DNA of 64,000 nt from Clostridiales bacterium. Lineage in GTDB: Bacteria; Bacillota; Clostridia; TANB77; CAG-508. Positions 1 to 9,555 of this stretch are shown here, piece by piece. A program made the position numbers and the translations under genes. The first letter of the stretch is position 1. Every line of letters starts with the position of its first letter. The notes under the pieces are model-generated. The model was given only the letters and a program-made list of their open reading frames with translations. It was not told the DNA's origin and ran no database searches. The DNA lies in assembly GCA_004554705.1 (NCBI GenBank), contig SFKS01000009.1:1-64000 (forward strand). The letters are read 5' to 3'.

Positions 1-321
1 TGACTTAGGATTGTCTAATAATAATCCAATATATGTTTTTTCTAAATCCGGATTACTTAATTCTTTTGGATATACCTCAGGGGTATCTTCCTCTTCTAAA
101 TCTAGATCTACCTCGCTTATTTTCGCTTTCTCTGTCTTTTTCAATTTTTCACTAATGTTTGAAGTATCTTTCTGAAAGCTATTTGATACATATTTAAAAA
201 CTTCTTCATAGTCACCTTGTTCTAATAATTCTCTTATCTTTTTTATTTCTTTTTCGTTTTCTTTTGTAACAGGCATATTATTTAGTAAATCATTTAATTT
301 TTCTATTGATTCTGGATTCAT
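1..321 (-). CDS. partial hypothetical protein, possible DnaB-like N-terminal region
   Basis: An open frame runs leftward from the ATG at 319-321 off the window edge, giving 107 residues without a stop. It begins MNPESIEKLNDLL, has an acidic, lysine-rich middle, and reaches a segment EKTYIGLLLDNP near residue 95. That segment resembles the first helix of replicative DnaB helicases (E-x-x-x-lG-lLl-x-P), but most of the protein lies outside the window. The call is therefore tentative. No CGG codon is in frame here. Confidence 0.45.
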   Translation of the reverse strand, partial: MNPESIEKLNDLLNNMPVTKENEKEIKKIRELLEQGDYEEVFKYVSNSFQKDTSNISEKLKKTEKAKISEVDLDLEEEDTPEVYPKELSNPDLEKTYIGLLLDNPKS

Positions 322-400
322 AAATTTATCTCCTATTTTTTAATATTAACTTATTTATATCATATAAAATAAAAAAAGACAATAATGTAAGACAGAATCT

Positions 401-476
401 TGGTGCACCATCACGGATTTGAACCGTGGACCTTGGCATTAAGAGTGCCCTGCTCTACCAACTAAGCTAATGGTGC
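401..476 (-). tRNA. tRNA-Lys (anticodon CTT)
   Basis: The reverse complement starts GCACCATTAGCTTAG and closes a 7-bp acceptor stem GCACCAT/ATGGTGC, with CCA encoded. The anticodon loop reads CTCTTAA, giving CTT, which decodes AAG. The T-loop GGTTCAAATC is canonical. It is the last of three tandem minus-strand tRNAs. Confidence 0.95.
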
Positions 477-547
477 ATGTACTATTTAATTTAATAGGTA
501 GTAACCATGTTATAGATTTTTTAAAAACAAAAATCTATAATGATTAT

Positions 548-622
548 TGGAGGCGACACCCGGATTTGAACCGGGGAATCAGAGTTTTGCAGACTCGTGC
601 CTTACCACTTGGCTATGTCGCC
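548..622 (-). tRNA. tRNA-Cys (anticodon GCA)
   Basis: The acceptor stem is GGCGACA/TGTCGCC with encoded CCA. The anticodon loop CTGCAAA gives GCA. The T-arm CCCGGTTCAAATCCGGG is perfect. Confidence 0.95.
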
Positions 623-692
623 ATACTGTATTATATGATAATAAATAATAAATAATGAATAATCATGAATTATTTATTATTATACAAATAAA

Positions 693-768
693 TGGAGCGG
701 AAGACGGGGCTCAAACCCGCGACCTATGCCTTGGCAAGGCATCGCTCTATCAACTGAGCTACTTCCGC
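693..768 (-). tRNA. tRNA-Gly (anticodon GCC)
   Basis: The acceptor stem is GCGGAAG/CTTCCGC with encoded CCA. The anticodon stem ATGCC/GGCAT encloses a normal seven-base loop TTGCCAA, giving GCC, which reads GGC and GGT. This is an ordinary three-base decoder. It does not have the enlarged loop expected of a tRNA that would read the four-base CGGN sites in this window. Confidence 0.95.
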
Positions 769-864
769 AAAAAATATTAAAGTATTATTATAATAACAAA
801 ATTAAATTAAAAAGTCAATAGATAGATATAAAAAAATTTAATTAATCCTTTTTTACATAATCAG

Positions 865-893
865 TTGAAAAAACAAGTTATTTGTAGTATAAT
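865..893 (+). promoter_or_regulatory. sigma-A-type promoter (distal) of the surface-protein gene
   Basis: TTGAAA (865-870), a 17-bp spacer and TATAAT (888-893). A transcript from here would begin near 900 and carry the structured segment at 943-1045 as a leader of the gene at 1136. Confidence 0.6.
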
Positions 894-942
894 ATAAGAG
901 TTAGATAATGTATGAATTCACATCAATTAATCATGGTAAACA

Positions 943-1045
943 CTTACGGAAATAACAGACAAGAGAGTTATTAATGAAAAAGTGTCAGAATTGTAAAGAA
1001 AATGTCATATTTCGACACGCAAAACACATTTAAATTAACCGTAAG
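943..1045 (+). promoter_or_regulatory. candidate structured RNA leader (three-way junction)
   Basis: The segments CTTACGG (943-949) and CCGTAAG (1039-1045) are perfectly complementary. They enclose two further hairpins: AATAAC/GTTATT (951-956 with 967-972) and GTGTC/GACAC (982-986 with 1014-1018). The arrangement is a closing stem with two arms, as in many riboswitches. I do not recognise the family; ACACGCAAAA faintly recalls the c-di-GMP-I core but other conserved positions are absent. It occupies most of the 367-bp gap between the tRNAs and the gene at 1136. Confidence 0.35.
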
Positions 1046-1084
1046 CAAATTACGAACACAAAAATATACAAATAAAAATTGGTG

Positions 1085-1112
1085 TTGACATTTATAAAAA
1101 AACATATATAAT
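1085..1112 (+). promoter_or_regulatory. sigma-A promoter (proximal) of the surface-protein gene
   Basis: TTGACA (1085-1090), a 16-bp spacer and TATAAT (1107-1112), 24 bp before the start codon at 1136. It lies downstream of the candidate structured leader, so only transcripts from the distal promoter would contain that structure. Confidence 0.75.
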
Positions 1113-1135
1113 AATAACCAAATAAGGAGAGTATT

Positions 1136-4100
1136 ATGAAAAAAACAAAGTTAGTATTGATTTTAATATTTATATTAGGACTATTAGCTATATTAAGCAA
1201 TAAGGCATATGCAATTAACACAAAGAAATTGGACACAGCAGAATTTAACATAACAGATATAAGACCATACACATCAAAGAAATATTCGGTAACAACACCA
1301 AATGGAAATATTCACACAATTTTCAAAATAATAAAAAACAATGGCACAAGCTATGTTCATGAAGACGCACTATACTGCTCAAGAAGTGGATTAGGATTTG
1401 GAAACACAGAACAAGCAGTATCTATAGATCGTATAAGTGATGTAACATACACAAAAAAATACAACTTAAAGACAGATGCAACATCAGTTATGAATTATTA
1501 TATTAATGCAATAGGCTATAATATATCAAATAACGACTATAATGCTATCTTATGGATAATAGACAATATGTATTTGCCAGAACATAAAGATAATGTTGAA
1601 ATGAAAGAAAAATTAATGAAAAAAGCAAATATTATAAATTCAGAGCTAACAGATGATGATATAGAGTTTATTCAACAAATGGCATTATGGTATTTTACAA
1701 ATTATGATGAGAATGGCGAACAAAACTCTCTTTCTCTAGCTGATACATATGTTCTAAGTAATACAACTAAAATTGATGGAGAATCACTTACAGAAACGAA
1801 AGCAAGACAAGTAGACACATTATATAGATATTTTATAGATAATGCAAAAACACATGCAACAGAATATGGTGTAGGAGATTCTAGAGAATTACTACCTATA
1901 AAACCTGAAATAAATGTTAATAGTGCTTCAAAAACAGTAAGTACAAGTAATGGATATAAAGTAATTGGACCTTTTAGTATATCAGAAACAGCAGGAAATG
2001 TAGACTATGATTTAACAATAAAAGTAAGCGATAAAGATGGAAAAATAATACCAGAAAAACAAGACGAAACACCAATCATATATGTTGTTAAAAACCCAAC
2101 AGATATGACAACAGATATAAGTTCAATAAAAGATGCAATAGGACAAGGAGAATTTTACATAAAAATATCAAAACTATTTGAAACAGAATTTAATTTAGAA
2201 GATGTAAATATAGAGGCTAAATGTGAATATGGTAAAATGTATAAAACAATAGCTACTTTATGGTTAGCAGAAGCTGATGAACAACCAGTAGTTAAAATAG
2301 ATAAAGAAGAAATATTAGAAGGGAATTTTAAATTAAATATAAACAAAGTTGATAAAGACGGAAAACTAATACCAGGTGCAGAGTTTACAATAATTACAGA
2401 AGACAGACAAGTAATAACATTAACAAATAATGGAGATGGAACATTTAGCACAGATAATATTGATATAACCGAAGAGGGGCAAGAATTCATATATGAAATA
2501 CAAGAAATAGTAGTTCCAAGTGGATATATAGGAATGAACGGAACTTTTAAAATCAAAATAACTACCAAAAAAAGTGAAGATGGAACTAAATATGTACTAG
2601 ATGAAATAAAATTTCTAGATAATGATAATATAGAACAAGCAAGTATATCAGGAATAACTTTTGAAATAACAGATGATACTGTAACATTGAAAATAGAAAA
2701 TGAAAAAGTAAAAGCATTTGACTTAAGCTTAAGAAAATTCATAACAAAAGTAAATGGAAGAATAATTGATGACAGAATTCCAGAAATAGACACGAGCAAA
2801 TTAAATACTATAGATAAAACAACAGGAAAAATAATAGAAACAGCAACATATACACATAAAAAAGAGCCAGTAGCAGTAACAACTGGAGATGTAGTAACTT
2901 ATACAATAAGAATATACAATGAGGGAGATATAGATGCATATGCAACAGAAATAGCAGACTACATTCCAGAAGGATTAGGATATTTATTGAATTATAAAAC
3001 AAATACAGACAACTTTTGGACACCAGTAGTAGATAGTACAACAATAACAATGGATTTAGTTGGAACAGAAGGACTATATGAAACAGAAAACGAAATAAAA
3101 AATCTAGAAGTGACAGATTTCTACTCAACAGATAGCTTGAGTGATGTTAAAATATTAGTAGGAAAATCAAAAGTATGCTCAACAGCAATAGAAGATGAAA
3201 AAATAAAAGCATATAATCCAGAAACAACTAGTCAAGATATTGATGAAACAGATAAATGGCAGAAATCAAGCAATGGAACAGATGGATTATATTATAGAGA
3301 TGTAGAAATAACTTGTATAGTACTTGCAGAAAACACGGTTAAAGACACAATAAAAAATATAGCTGAAATTGAAGAACATACTGCAGTAGATGAAAATGGA
3401 GATAAAATAACTGATAGTATTTATAACACAGACAGAGATTCTACACCAAGTAATGTAGATACAAACAATTATGTTCCACCAATTGATAATAGTACATACC
3501 AAGAAGACGATGATGATTATGAAAACTTAATAATGGGATATTTTGATTTAGCTTTAAGAAAGTTTATAACAGCATTAAATGAAGAAGAAATAACATCAAG
3601 AATACCAGAACCAAAGGTAAATGAAGAAGGAAATATAGAATATGTACATGATAAAGAACCTGTATACGTTGCAAATGGTGATATAATAACATATACAATA
3701 AGAGTATATAATGAAGGAACAGTTTTAGGATACGCAATGGAGGTATCTGATGATATACCAGATGGGTTAGTTTTTCTTCCAGAACACCAAATTAATAAAG
3801 AATACAAGTGGGAAATGATAGATATTAACGGAGAAAAAACTTCAGATCCTTCAAAGGCAGTAGAAATAAGAACAAGGTATTTAGAAAACGATTTATTACA
3901 GCCATATGATGCAACAAAGGAGATAAGCGATACTAATCCAGATCATGCAGAGGTAAAAGTGGCTTTCCAAATAATAGAAGAAAATATTACACAAGATGAT
4001 AGAATTATAATAAATAGAGCACAAATAACAGAGGATAAACCAGTAGATGAAGATGGAAATGAATTAGATATAGATGATGAAGATTCAATTCCTAATGAAT

Positions 4101-4729
4101 GGAATGAAGGTGAAGATGATCAAGACATTGAAAAAGTTTATGTAAAAAAATTCGATTTAGCTTTATTAAAATGGGTAACACAAACAATAGTAACAGTAGA
4201 TGGAAAAACAACGGTAACAGATACTGGATTCACACCTTATGATAAACCAGAACCAATTGCAAAGGTTATAATTGACAAAAAGAAATTAAACAAAACAACA
4301 GTAAAATTTGTCTACAACATAATTATAATAAATGAAGGCGAAATTGAAGGATATGCAACAGAGATAACAGATTATATTCCAGAAGGACTAGAATTTGTAG
4401 CAGAAGATAATCCAATATGGACAAAAGTAGATGACAACAAAATTACAACAAGAGCTCTAGAAGGAACACTATTAAAACCTGGAGAAACTGCAACAATAGA
4501 GGTAGTATTTACATGGAAAAGAGGAGCAAATAATCTGGGATTAAAAACAAATATAGCAGAGATAAGTGAAGATTATAATGATTATGGTTCAGAAGATATA
4601 GATTCAACACCAGATAATGTAAAGCCAGATGATTATAATGAACAACAAGAGGATGATGTTTGGCTAGGATTAACAGTATTACTAATATTAGCAGGAGGAA
4701 TAACACTTATAAAAAGATATGTAATATAG
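1136..4729 (+). CDS. large cell-surface adhesin: thioester domain, SpaA-type domain, DUF11-like repeats
   Basis: A 1197-residue secreted protein. Residues 1-26 are a signal peptide ending near AYA. Residues about 75-195 fit a thioester (TQXA) adhesin domain, with Cys81 in the ALYCSRSG segment and the Gln pair before MALW near 180, which would form the internal Cys-Gln thioester that binds host surfaces covalently. A SpaA/Cna-B-like domain follows (about 395-480). Three long repeats then begin FDLSLRKFI, FDLALRKFI and FDLALLKWV, each carrying the VTYTIRIYNEG-type DUF11 core. A single C-terminal membrane helix ends in KRYVI. No LPXTG sortase motif is visible, so anchoring is probably by this helix. 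The SD GGAGAG lies just before the ATG. Confidence 0.85.
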   Translation: MKKTKLVLILIFILGLLAILSNKAYAINTKKLDTAEFNITDIRPYTSKKYSVTTPNGNIHTIFKIIKNNGTSYVHEDALYCSRSGLGFGNTEQAVSIDRISDVTYTKKYNLKTDATSVMNYYINAIGYNISNNDYNAILWIIDNMYLPEHKDNVEMKEKLMKKANIINSELTDDDIEFIQQMALWYFTNYDENGEQNSLSLADTYVLSNTTKIDGESLTETKARQVDTLYRYFIDNAKTHATEYGVGDSRELLPIKPEINVNSASKTVSTSNGYKVIGPFSISETAGNVDYDLTIKVSDKDGKIIPEKQDETPIIYVVKNPTDMTTDISSIKDAIGQGEFYIKISKLFETEFNLEDVNIEAKCEYGKMYKTIATLWLAEADEQPVVKIDKEEILEGNFKLNINKVDKDGKLIPGAEFTIITEDRQVITLTNNGDGTFSTDNIDITEEGQEFIYEIQEIVVPSGYIGMNGTFKIKITTKKSEDGTKYVLDEIKFLDNDNIEQASISGITFEITDDTVTLKIENEKVKAFDLSLRKFITKVNGRIIDDRIPEIDTSKLNTIDKTTGKIIETATYTHKKEPVAVTTGDVVTYTIRIYNEGDIDAYATEIADYIPEGLGYLLNYKTNTDNFWTPVVDSTTITMDLVGTEGLYETENEIKNLEVTDFYSTDSLSDVKILVGKSKVCSTAIEDEKIKAYNPETTSQDIDETDKWQKSSNGTDGLYYRDVEITCIVLAENTVKDTIKNIAEIEEHTAVDENGDKITDSIYNTDRDSTPSNVDTNNYVPPIDNSTYQEDDDDYENLIMGYFDLALRKFITALNEEEITSRIPEPKVNEEGNIEYVHDKEPVYVANGDIITYTIRVYNEGTVLGYAMEVSDDIPDGLVFLPEHQINKEYKWEMIDINGEKTSDPSKAVEIRTRYLENDLLQPYDATKEISDTNPDHAEVKVAFQIIEENITQDDRIIINRAQITEDKPVDEDGNELDIDDEDSIPNEWNEGEDDQDIEKVYVKKFDLALLKWVTQTIVTVDGKTTVTDTGFTPYDKPEPIAKVIIDKKKLNKTTVKFVYNIIIINEGEIEGYATEITDYIPEGLEFVAEDNPIWTKVDDNKITTRALEGTLLKPGETATIEVVFTWKRGANNLGLKTNIAEISEDYNDYGSEDIDSTPDNVKPDDYNEQQEDDVWLGLTVLLILAGGITLIKRYVI

Positions 4730-4772
4730 CAGATTCCAAATTTTATGCTAACACGAAAGGAGAAATATAAAA

Positions 4773-5784
4773 ATGAAAAGAAACAAAGGAATAACTCTAA
4801 TAGCATTAATTGTAACCATAATAGTGATGTTAATACTAGTAGCAGTAGGAGTAAATGTAATGATAAAGAGCAATTTAATAGGAGCAGCAGAAAAAGCAGC
4901 AAATGGATATAAAACAGCCTATGAAGATGAAATCAATTTAATAGAGGAAGGAGAAAATCTGATAGATGACTACATAGGAGGCGTAGAAAAAAAACACAAT
5001 TGGCAAAGAACTGGAGACACAATCACTTGTGCTCATTGTTCACTAACTTACACAATAGGGCAAATAGTAACGGATGAGTATGAGTATACACCAGGAACAG
5101 GGACTACAACCTCAAAATCAAACCATTAATCTTAGTGACGATCCAACACAAATAGTAGCATGGGCAGTATTGGGAATAGAAGATAGAGACAAAAATGGAA
5201 CAAACGAAACATTACTATTAACAAGATATAGCCCAACATATGACAAAATAACTTTTGTTGGAGCAGTAGGATATAATAATTGTGTAGAAGAAATAAACAG
5301 AATGTGTAAAGAATTATTTGGATCAGAAACAGAGGGAATTACCATAGAAGACATAAACAATTGTCTTCAATATACTCCATCAGGAGGAATATATCATGAT
5401 GGAACTCAAGACGTATCGATTGGAAACTTTACAACAAAGTTAAATAGATTAAAAACATGGGAAACTATAAGAGGAGCAGGACCAAACACCCCAGATGGTG
5501 CAAATGAGGTAGCACTAGGAAATTATCCACTTACTGCGTATTGGTATGAAAAAAATTCACTGTCTGCAAGCACAAATTCAAAAAATTTAATATTTGGAAC
5601 AGATGAAAGCCCTTATATGTACTGGTTAGCAACAAGAGGAGTATATGCGAATACCATGGCAATTTTTGGTGCAGGAAGTGTAATGGGTGGTATTGCTAAC
5701 ACATCTAAAATCCTGTATAATAACGGCGGAGGTACTTCAGATTGGACTATGTCTCTACGTCCTGTACTTCCAATATACCCTTAA
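4773..5784 (+). pseudogene. type IV prepilin-like secreted protein, frameshifted
   Basis: The first part (from 4773) starts with a class III prepilin signal, KGITLIALIVTIIVMLILVA, and stops at 5129. The rest of the protein continues in the +1 frame to 5784 and ends with the YWLATR...SLRPVLP pattern typical of clostridial pilin-like surface proteins. The join needs one extra base between about 5072 and 5128; removing one A in TCAAACC near 5120 gives a smooth 336-residue product. Unlike the other frameshifts in this window there is no in-frame CGG here. This looks like an ordinary indel, a phase-variable tract or a base-calling error. The second half has no ribosome binding site of its own. Confidence 0.65.
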
Positions 5785-5823
5785 GAATATAGTTTCTAAA
5801 TTTAATTAGAATATATAACATAA

Positions 5824-5856
5824 AATAAGTCTAAAATATTGTATTTTAGGCTTATT
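5824..5856 (+). terminator. rho-independent terminator, probably bidirectional
   Basis: AATAAGTCTAAAATA and TATTTTAGGCTTATT form a 15-bp stem (one G-T pair) with a TTG loop, between the prepilin-like gene and pta. Confidence 0.7.
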
Positions 5857-5897
5857 TGTTATATAATAATATAGTTCGAAAAGTTAGGGGGAGAGAT

Positions 5898-6890
5898 ATG
5901 AGCTTTATAGAGGAAATAAAAAAAAGAGCAAGTAATCAAATTAAAACAATAGTATTACCAGAAGCAACGGATATAAGAATTTTAGAGGCAACAGATATAA
6001 TTGGTAAAGAAGGTTTTGCTAAAATAATACTACTTGGAAATGAAAGTGAAATAATAAGTATAGCAAATGAAAACAAATTAAATATTTCAAAAGCAACAAT
6101 TATTGAACCATTAAAATCAGACAAATATGATGAGTATGTAGAAGCATTTTATGAATTAAGAAAAGCAAAAGGAATGACAATTGAACAAGCAAAAAAATTA
6201 TTACAAGATCCAGTATATTTTGGAATGATGATGGTAAAGAAAGAAGCTGCAGATGGGTTAGTATCAGGTGCTGCACATTCAACAGCAGACACATTAAGAC
6301 CAGCGTTACAGATTTTAAAAACAAAACCAGGAACAAAGTTAGTATCAACATTTATGTTAGAAATAGTTCCAAATTGTGAATATGGGAATAATGGAATATT
6401 TATTTTCTCAGATTGCGGATTAAATCCAAAACCAACGAGTGAGGAACTATCTGAAATAGCTATATCTTCAAGTGAAAGTTATCAGCAAATAGTAGGTGAT
6501 GCTCCGAAAATAGCAATGCTTTCATATTCAACACATGGAAGTGCTGCATCTGAAGATGTAGATAAAGTCAGAGAAGCTACACAACTAACAAAAGAAAAAG
6601 CACCAAACTTATTGGTGGATGGAGAACTACAGCTAGATAGTGCAATAGTTCCAGAAATAGGAAATGTAAAGGCACCTGGCAGTGATGTGGCTGGAAAAGC
6701 AAATATATTAATATTTCCAGACTTGAATTCCGGAAACATCGGATACAAATTAGTAGAGAGATTAGCAAAAGCAGAAGCCTATGGACCAATATGCCAAGGT
6801 ATGGCAAAACCAGTAAATGATTTATCAAGAGGTTGTAAGGCAAAGGATATTGTTGGAGTTGTAGCAATTACAGCACTACAGGCACAATAG
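5898..6890 (+). CDS. pta: phosphate acetyltransferase
   Basis: A 330-residue enzyme interconverting acetyl-CoA and acetyl phosphate in the cytoplasm. The frame opens at 5856, but the ATG at 5898 follows the SD GGGGAGAG and begins MSFIEEIKKRA, as in the family. Family signatures include VLPEATDIR near the N terminus, VSGAAHSTADTLRPALQ at about 130-147, and the C-terminal GPICQGMAKPVNDLSRGC with the LQAQ tail. ackA follows 55 bp downstream, so the pair forms the usual acetate/ATP-generating module. Confidence 0.97.
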   Translation: MSFIEEIKKRASNQIKTIVLPEATDIRILEATDIIGKEGFAKIILLGNESEIISIANENKLNISKATIIEPLKSDKYDEYVEAFYELRKAKGMTIEQAKKLLQDPVYFGMMMVKKEAADGLVSGAAHSTADTLRPALQILKTKPGTKLVSTFMLEIVPNCEYGNNGIFIFSDCGLNPKPTSEELSEIAISSSESYQQIVGDAPKIAMLSYSTHGSAASEDVDKVREATQLTKEKAPNLLVDGELQLDSAIVPEIGNVKAPGSDVAGKANILIFPDLNSGNIGYKLVERLAKAEAYGPICQGMAKPVNDLSRGCKAKDIVGVVAITALQAQ

Positions 6891-6945
6891 TATTTACTTA
6901 ATAAACGGTAAAAAACTTATTAAATTTTGAAAAGGAGAGATTTAA

Positions 6946-8145
6946 ATGAAAATTTTAGTAATTAATTGTGGAAGTTCATCTTTAAAATATCAATTAATCG
7001 ATATGGATAACAGTAAAGCATTAGCATCAGGAAAATGTGATAGAATAGGTGTTGAGTCAATAGAGAGTCCATTTATTGAATACAAAAAAGATGGAAAGAA
7101 AATAAAAGAAGAGGTGGCATTACCAGACCATAAAACAGCTTTTGAATTAATAATGAAATATTTATTAGACCCAGAAGTTGGTGTAATAAAGAGCATGTCT
7201 GAAATAGATGCAATAGGTCACAGAGTAGCACATGGAGGACCAAAGCTAACAAAAACAGCTGTAATAACTGATAAAGTATTAGAGGAATATAATATAGCAA
7301 TTGAATATGCTCCATTACACAATCCGGCACACCTACAAGGAATTAATGCTTGTATGAAGTTAATGCCAGAAACACCTGAAGTATTAGTATTTGATACATC
7401 ATTCCATACGACTATTCCAGAATACGCTTCATTATATGCAATACCATATGAGTATTATGAAAAATATGCAGTAAAAAGATATGGAGCACATGGAAGCTCA
7501 CATAAATACATAGCAGAGGAAGCTGCAAAACAATTAGGAAAGAAAAAAGAAGAAATAAATATTATTTCATGCCATTTAGGTAATGGCTCAAGTGTTGCAG
7601 CAATTAAAGGTGGTAAATGCGTAGATACTTCTATGGGCTTAACTCCTCTAGAAGGTTTAATAATGGGAACAAGATCTGGTGATTTAGATCCAGCTGTATT
7701 AGAATTTATTATGAAAAAAGAAAATTTATCAATAGAAGAAATGATGACAGTTTTAAATAAAAAATCAGGATTGTTGGGTATATCTGAAATAACAGGAGAT
7801 GTAAGAGACTTAAAAAATCTTGCAGCAGAAGGAAATAAACGTGCAGAACTTGCAATTAATATGTTTGCATATAGAGTAAAGAAATATATTGGTGCATATA
7901 TGGCAGTCCTAGGCAAAGTAGATGCTATAATATTTGAAGGTGGAATTGGAGAGCATAACTTTGATGTAGTAAATAAATGTGTAGAGGGATTAGAACCTCT
8001 TGGAATAGTGTTTGATAGTTCACACAATAAAGAAGAAGTATATGAAGGCATAATTAGTAAACCAGAATCAAGAATAAAAATGTTAGTAATTCCAACAAAT
8101 GAAGAATTAGAAATAGCAAGAGAAACAATGAATGCTATAAAATAA
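6946..8145 (+). CDS. ackA: acetate kinase
   Basis: A 399-residue ASKHA-fold kinase that makes ATP and acetate from acetyl phosphate. The N terminus MKILVINCGSSSLKYQL carries the phosphate-1 motif. Also visible are GHRVAHGG, DTSFH (around 148), the SCHLGNGSS substrate loop near 205, the MGTRSGDLDP segment and the C-terminal FEGGIGEH adenosine motif. It is full length for the family. The SD AAGGAGAG is well spaced. It sits directly downstream of pta. Confidence 0.98.
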   Translation: MKILVINCGSSSLKYQLIDMDNSKALASGKCDRIGVESIESPFIEYKKDGKKIKEEVALPDHKTAFELIMKYLLDPEVGVIKSMSEIDAIGHRVAHGGPKLTKTAVITDKVLEEYNIAIEYAPLHNPAHLQGINACMKLMPETPEVLVFDTSFHTTIPEYASLYAIPYEYYEKYAVKRYGAHGSSHKYIAEEAAKQLGKKKEEINIISCHLGNGSSVAAIKGGKCVDTSMGLTPLEGLIMGTRSGDLDPAVLEFIMKKENLSIEEMMTVLNKKSGLLGISEITGDVRDLKNLAAEGNKRAELAINMFAYRVKKYIGAYMAVLGKVDAIIFEGGIGEHNFDVVNKCVEGLEPLGIVFDSSHNKEEVYEGIISKPESRIKMLVIPTNEELEIARETMNAIK

Positions 8146-8151
8146 AAGTTT

Positions 8152-8180
8152 AGAGGTTAGAGATTATAAATCTAACCTCT
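8152..8180 (+). terminator. perfect hairpin downstream of ackA
   Basis: AGAGGTTAGA and TCTAACCTCT form a perfect 10-bp stem with a 9-base loop. The 3' side lacks a clear U-run, so it is either a weak terminator or an mRNA 3'-end stabiliser. Confidence 0.5.
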
Positions 8181-8218
8181 CTGTACTATATAAAGCAATT
8201 ATGATAATTGGAGGAAAA

Positions 8219-8862
8219 ATGAATACCTTAATTGTAACTCGGAGGTAAAATTAATAAAAATTTTTTAAAAAGTCACCTAAACAATAACAAATATGATATA
8301 ATAATAGCTGCTGACAAAGGCTTAGAAAGTCTAGACAATTTAAATATAAAAGCAGATTATATAATAGGAGACTTTGATTCAATAAACAAGGAAATATTAG
8401 AAAAATACACAAACACGGACACCAAGATACAAAGATTAAATCCAGAAAAAGATTTTACAGATACCTATGCAGCAATACAATTAGCACTAAATATGAAAAC
8501 GTCAAAAATGACAATAATAGGTGGGATACGGAGGTAGAATAGATCATACTATTTCTAATATACATATACTAAAAGAAACACTGGACAGAAAAATACCTAC
8601 TCGAATAATTGATGAGAAAAATGAAATAGAACTAATAAATAAAGAAACTGATATAGAAAAAGATAACAAGTACAAATATATTTCGATAATACCATTTACG
8701 GATATTGTAACAGGATTAACAATAATAGGAATGAAATACCCTTTGAGAGATTATACACTATATAAAGGAACTAGCTTGGGAGTAAGTAATGAACAGCTAG
8801 AAAAATATGCAAAGATTCAAGTTAAAACAGGAATAATAATATTAATAAAATCTAGAGATTAA
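8219..8862 (+). CDS. thiamine pyrophosphokinase (two CGG +1 shifts)
   Basis: Makes thiamine pyrophosphate from thiamine and ATP. The zero frame from ATG 8219 closes at once (CGG AGG TAA). Skipping the C at 8240 gives MNTLIVTGGKINK and reopens a frame with AADKG, GDFDS and KDFTD, the nucleotide and metal motifs of the family. That frame again ends at CGG AGG TAG. Skipping the C at 8529 restores GGIGGRIDHT, the conserved thiamine-binding signature. The joined protein is 213 residues, normal for the family, and its length is consistent only with exactly two skipped bases. An SD (GGAGG) precedes 8219. Without the recoding the gene would look like an ORF fragment starting inside the signature motif. 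Confidence 0.9.
8240..8243 (+). other. CGGA recoding site 1 (thiamine pyrophosphokinase, Gly8)
   Basis: Reads ACT-CGGA-GGT. Triplet reading gives Thr-Arg-Arg-stop; skipping C gives Thr-Gly-Gly and the family's N-terminal GG. Confidence 0.85.
8529..8532 (+). other. CGGA recoding site 2 (thiamine pyrophosphokinase, Gly104)
   Basis: Reads ATA-CGGA-GGT-AGA. Triplet reading stops two codons later; skipping C gives the invariant G-G-R-I-D-H. Confidence 0.93.
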
Positions 8863-8871
8863 GGAGAAAAA

Positions 8872-9555
8872 ATGAACTTAGAAAATTTTGAAAATGAAAT
8901 TAGATATAAATTTAAAAATGTAGAACTATTAAAAACAGCCTTTACACATACTTCTTATGCACATGAAAAAAACACAACAAGCAACGAAAAACTAGAATTT
9001 TTAGGAGACGCGATTCTAGAATTTATAGTAAGTGATTATTTATACAAAAACTATATAAAGCTAAAAGAGGGAGAAATGACAAAGGTAAGAGCTACAGTAG
9101 TATGCGAAAAAAGTCTTCATCAAATAGCACTAAAATATCATTTTGAAGATTTATTATATTTAGGCAAAAGTGAAAAACTAAGTGGAGGGAATCATAAACC
9201 AGCGATGCTTGCAGATAGCGTAGAAGCAGTAATAGCAGCACTCTATATGGATGGAGGATTAGAGGTTGCAAGACAATTTATATTAGAAAATTTAAAACTA
9301 CCAATAGAACAAGGAAGCAAAAACGTAGGACAAAAAGATTATAAAACAGTTTTGCAAGAAGAACTACAAAAAAAAGGAAGTGTTGAAATAGAATATACAA
9401 TAATAAAAGAGGAAGGACCAGATCATAATAAAACATTTGTAGTAGAAGTAAGCTGCAACAAAAAATACTTAGCAACAGGACAAGGAAGCACAAAAAAACA
9501 AGCAGAAATGGAAGCAGCAAAAACTGCTTTAAAAAATGGAGGTAAAAATGTCTAG
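8872..9555 (+). CDS. rnc: ribonuclease III
   Basis: A 227-residue double-strand-specific endoribonuclease for rRNA and mRNA processing. The catalytic domain has the signature NEKLEFLGDAILEF near residues 38-51 and the second acidic cluster around ADSVEAVIAALY. A double-stranded RNA-binding domain occupies about 160-225 (DYKTVLQEELQKK ... GQGSTKKQAEMEAA). The start follows AAGGAGAA. It overlaps the next gene by 8 bp. It is not followed by smc, its usual partner. Confidence 0.97.
   Translation: MNLENFENEIRYKFKNVELLKTAFTHTSYAHEKNTTSNEKLEFLGDAILEFIVSDYLYKNYIKLKEGEMTKVRATVVCEKSLHQIALKYHFEDLLYLGKSEKLSGGNHKPAMLADSVEAVIAALYMDGGLEVARQFILENLKLPIEQGSKNVGQKDYKTVLQEELQKKGSVEIEYTIIKEEGPDHNKTFVVEVSCNKKYLATGQGSTKKQAEMEAAKTALKNGGKNV

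Noticed and set aside
470..655. Open frame across tRNA-Cys
   Set aside because: It is antisense to tRNA genes and has no SD or family.
943..1045. Firm assignment as a c-di-GMP riboswitch
   Set aside because: Only a short ACGCAAA-like string agrees; the second arm and closing consensus do not.
2155..2799. Long minus-strand open frame inside the surface adhesin
   Set aside because: It is a shadow of low-stop AT-rich coding sequence, hydrophobic by composition, with no SD; similar shadows throughout the window were left out.
5068..5072. CGG at the start of the shifted frame of the prepilin-like gene
   Set aside because: In the translated frame it is split across codons (ACG GAT), so it is not a CGG codon; skipping it would replace a plausible linker with unlikely sequence.
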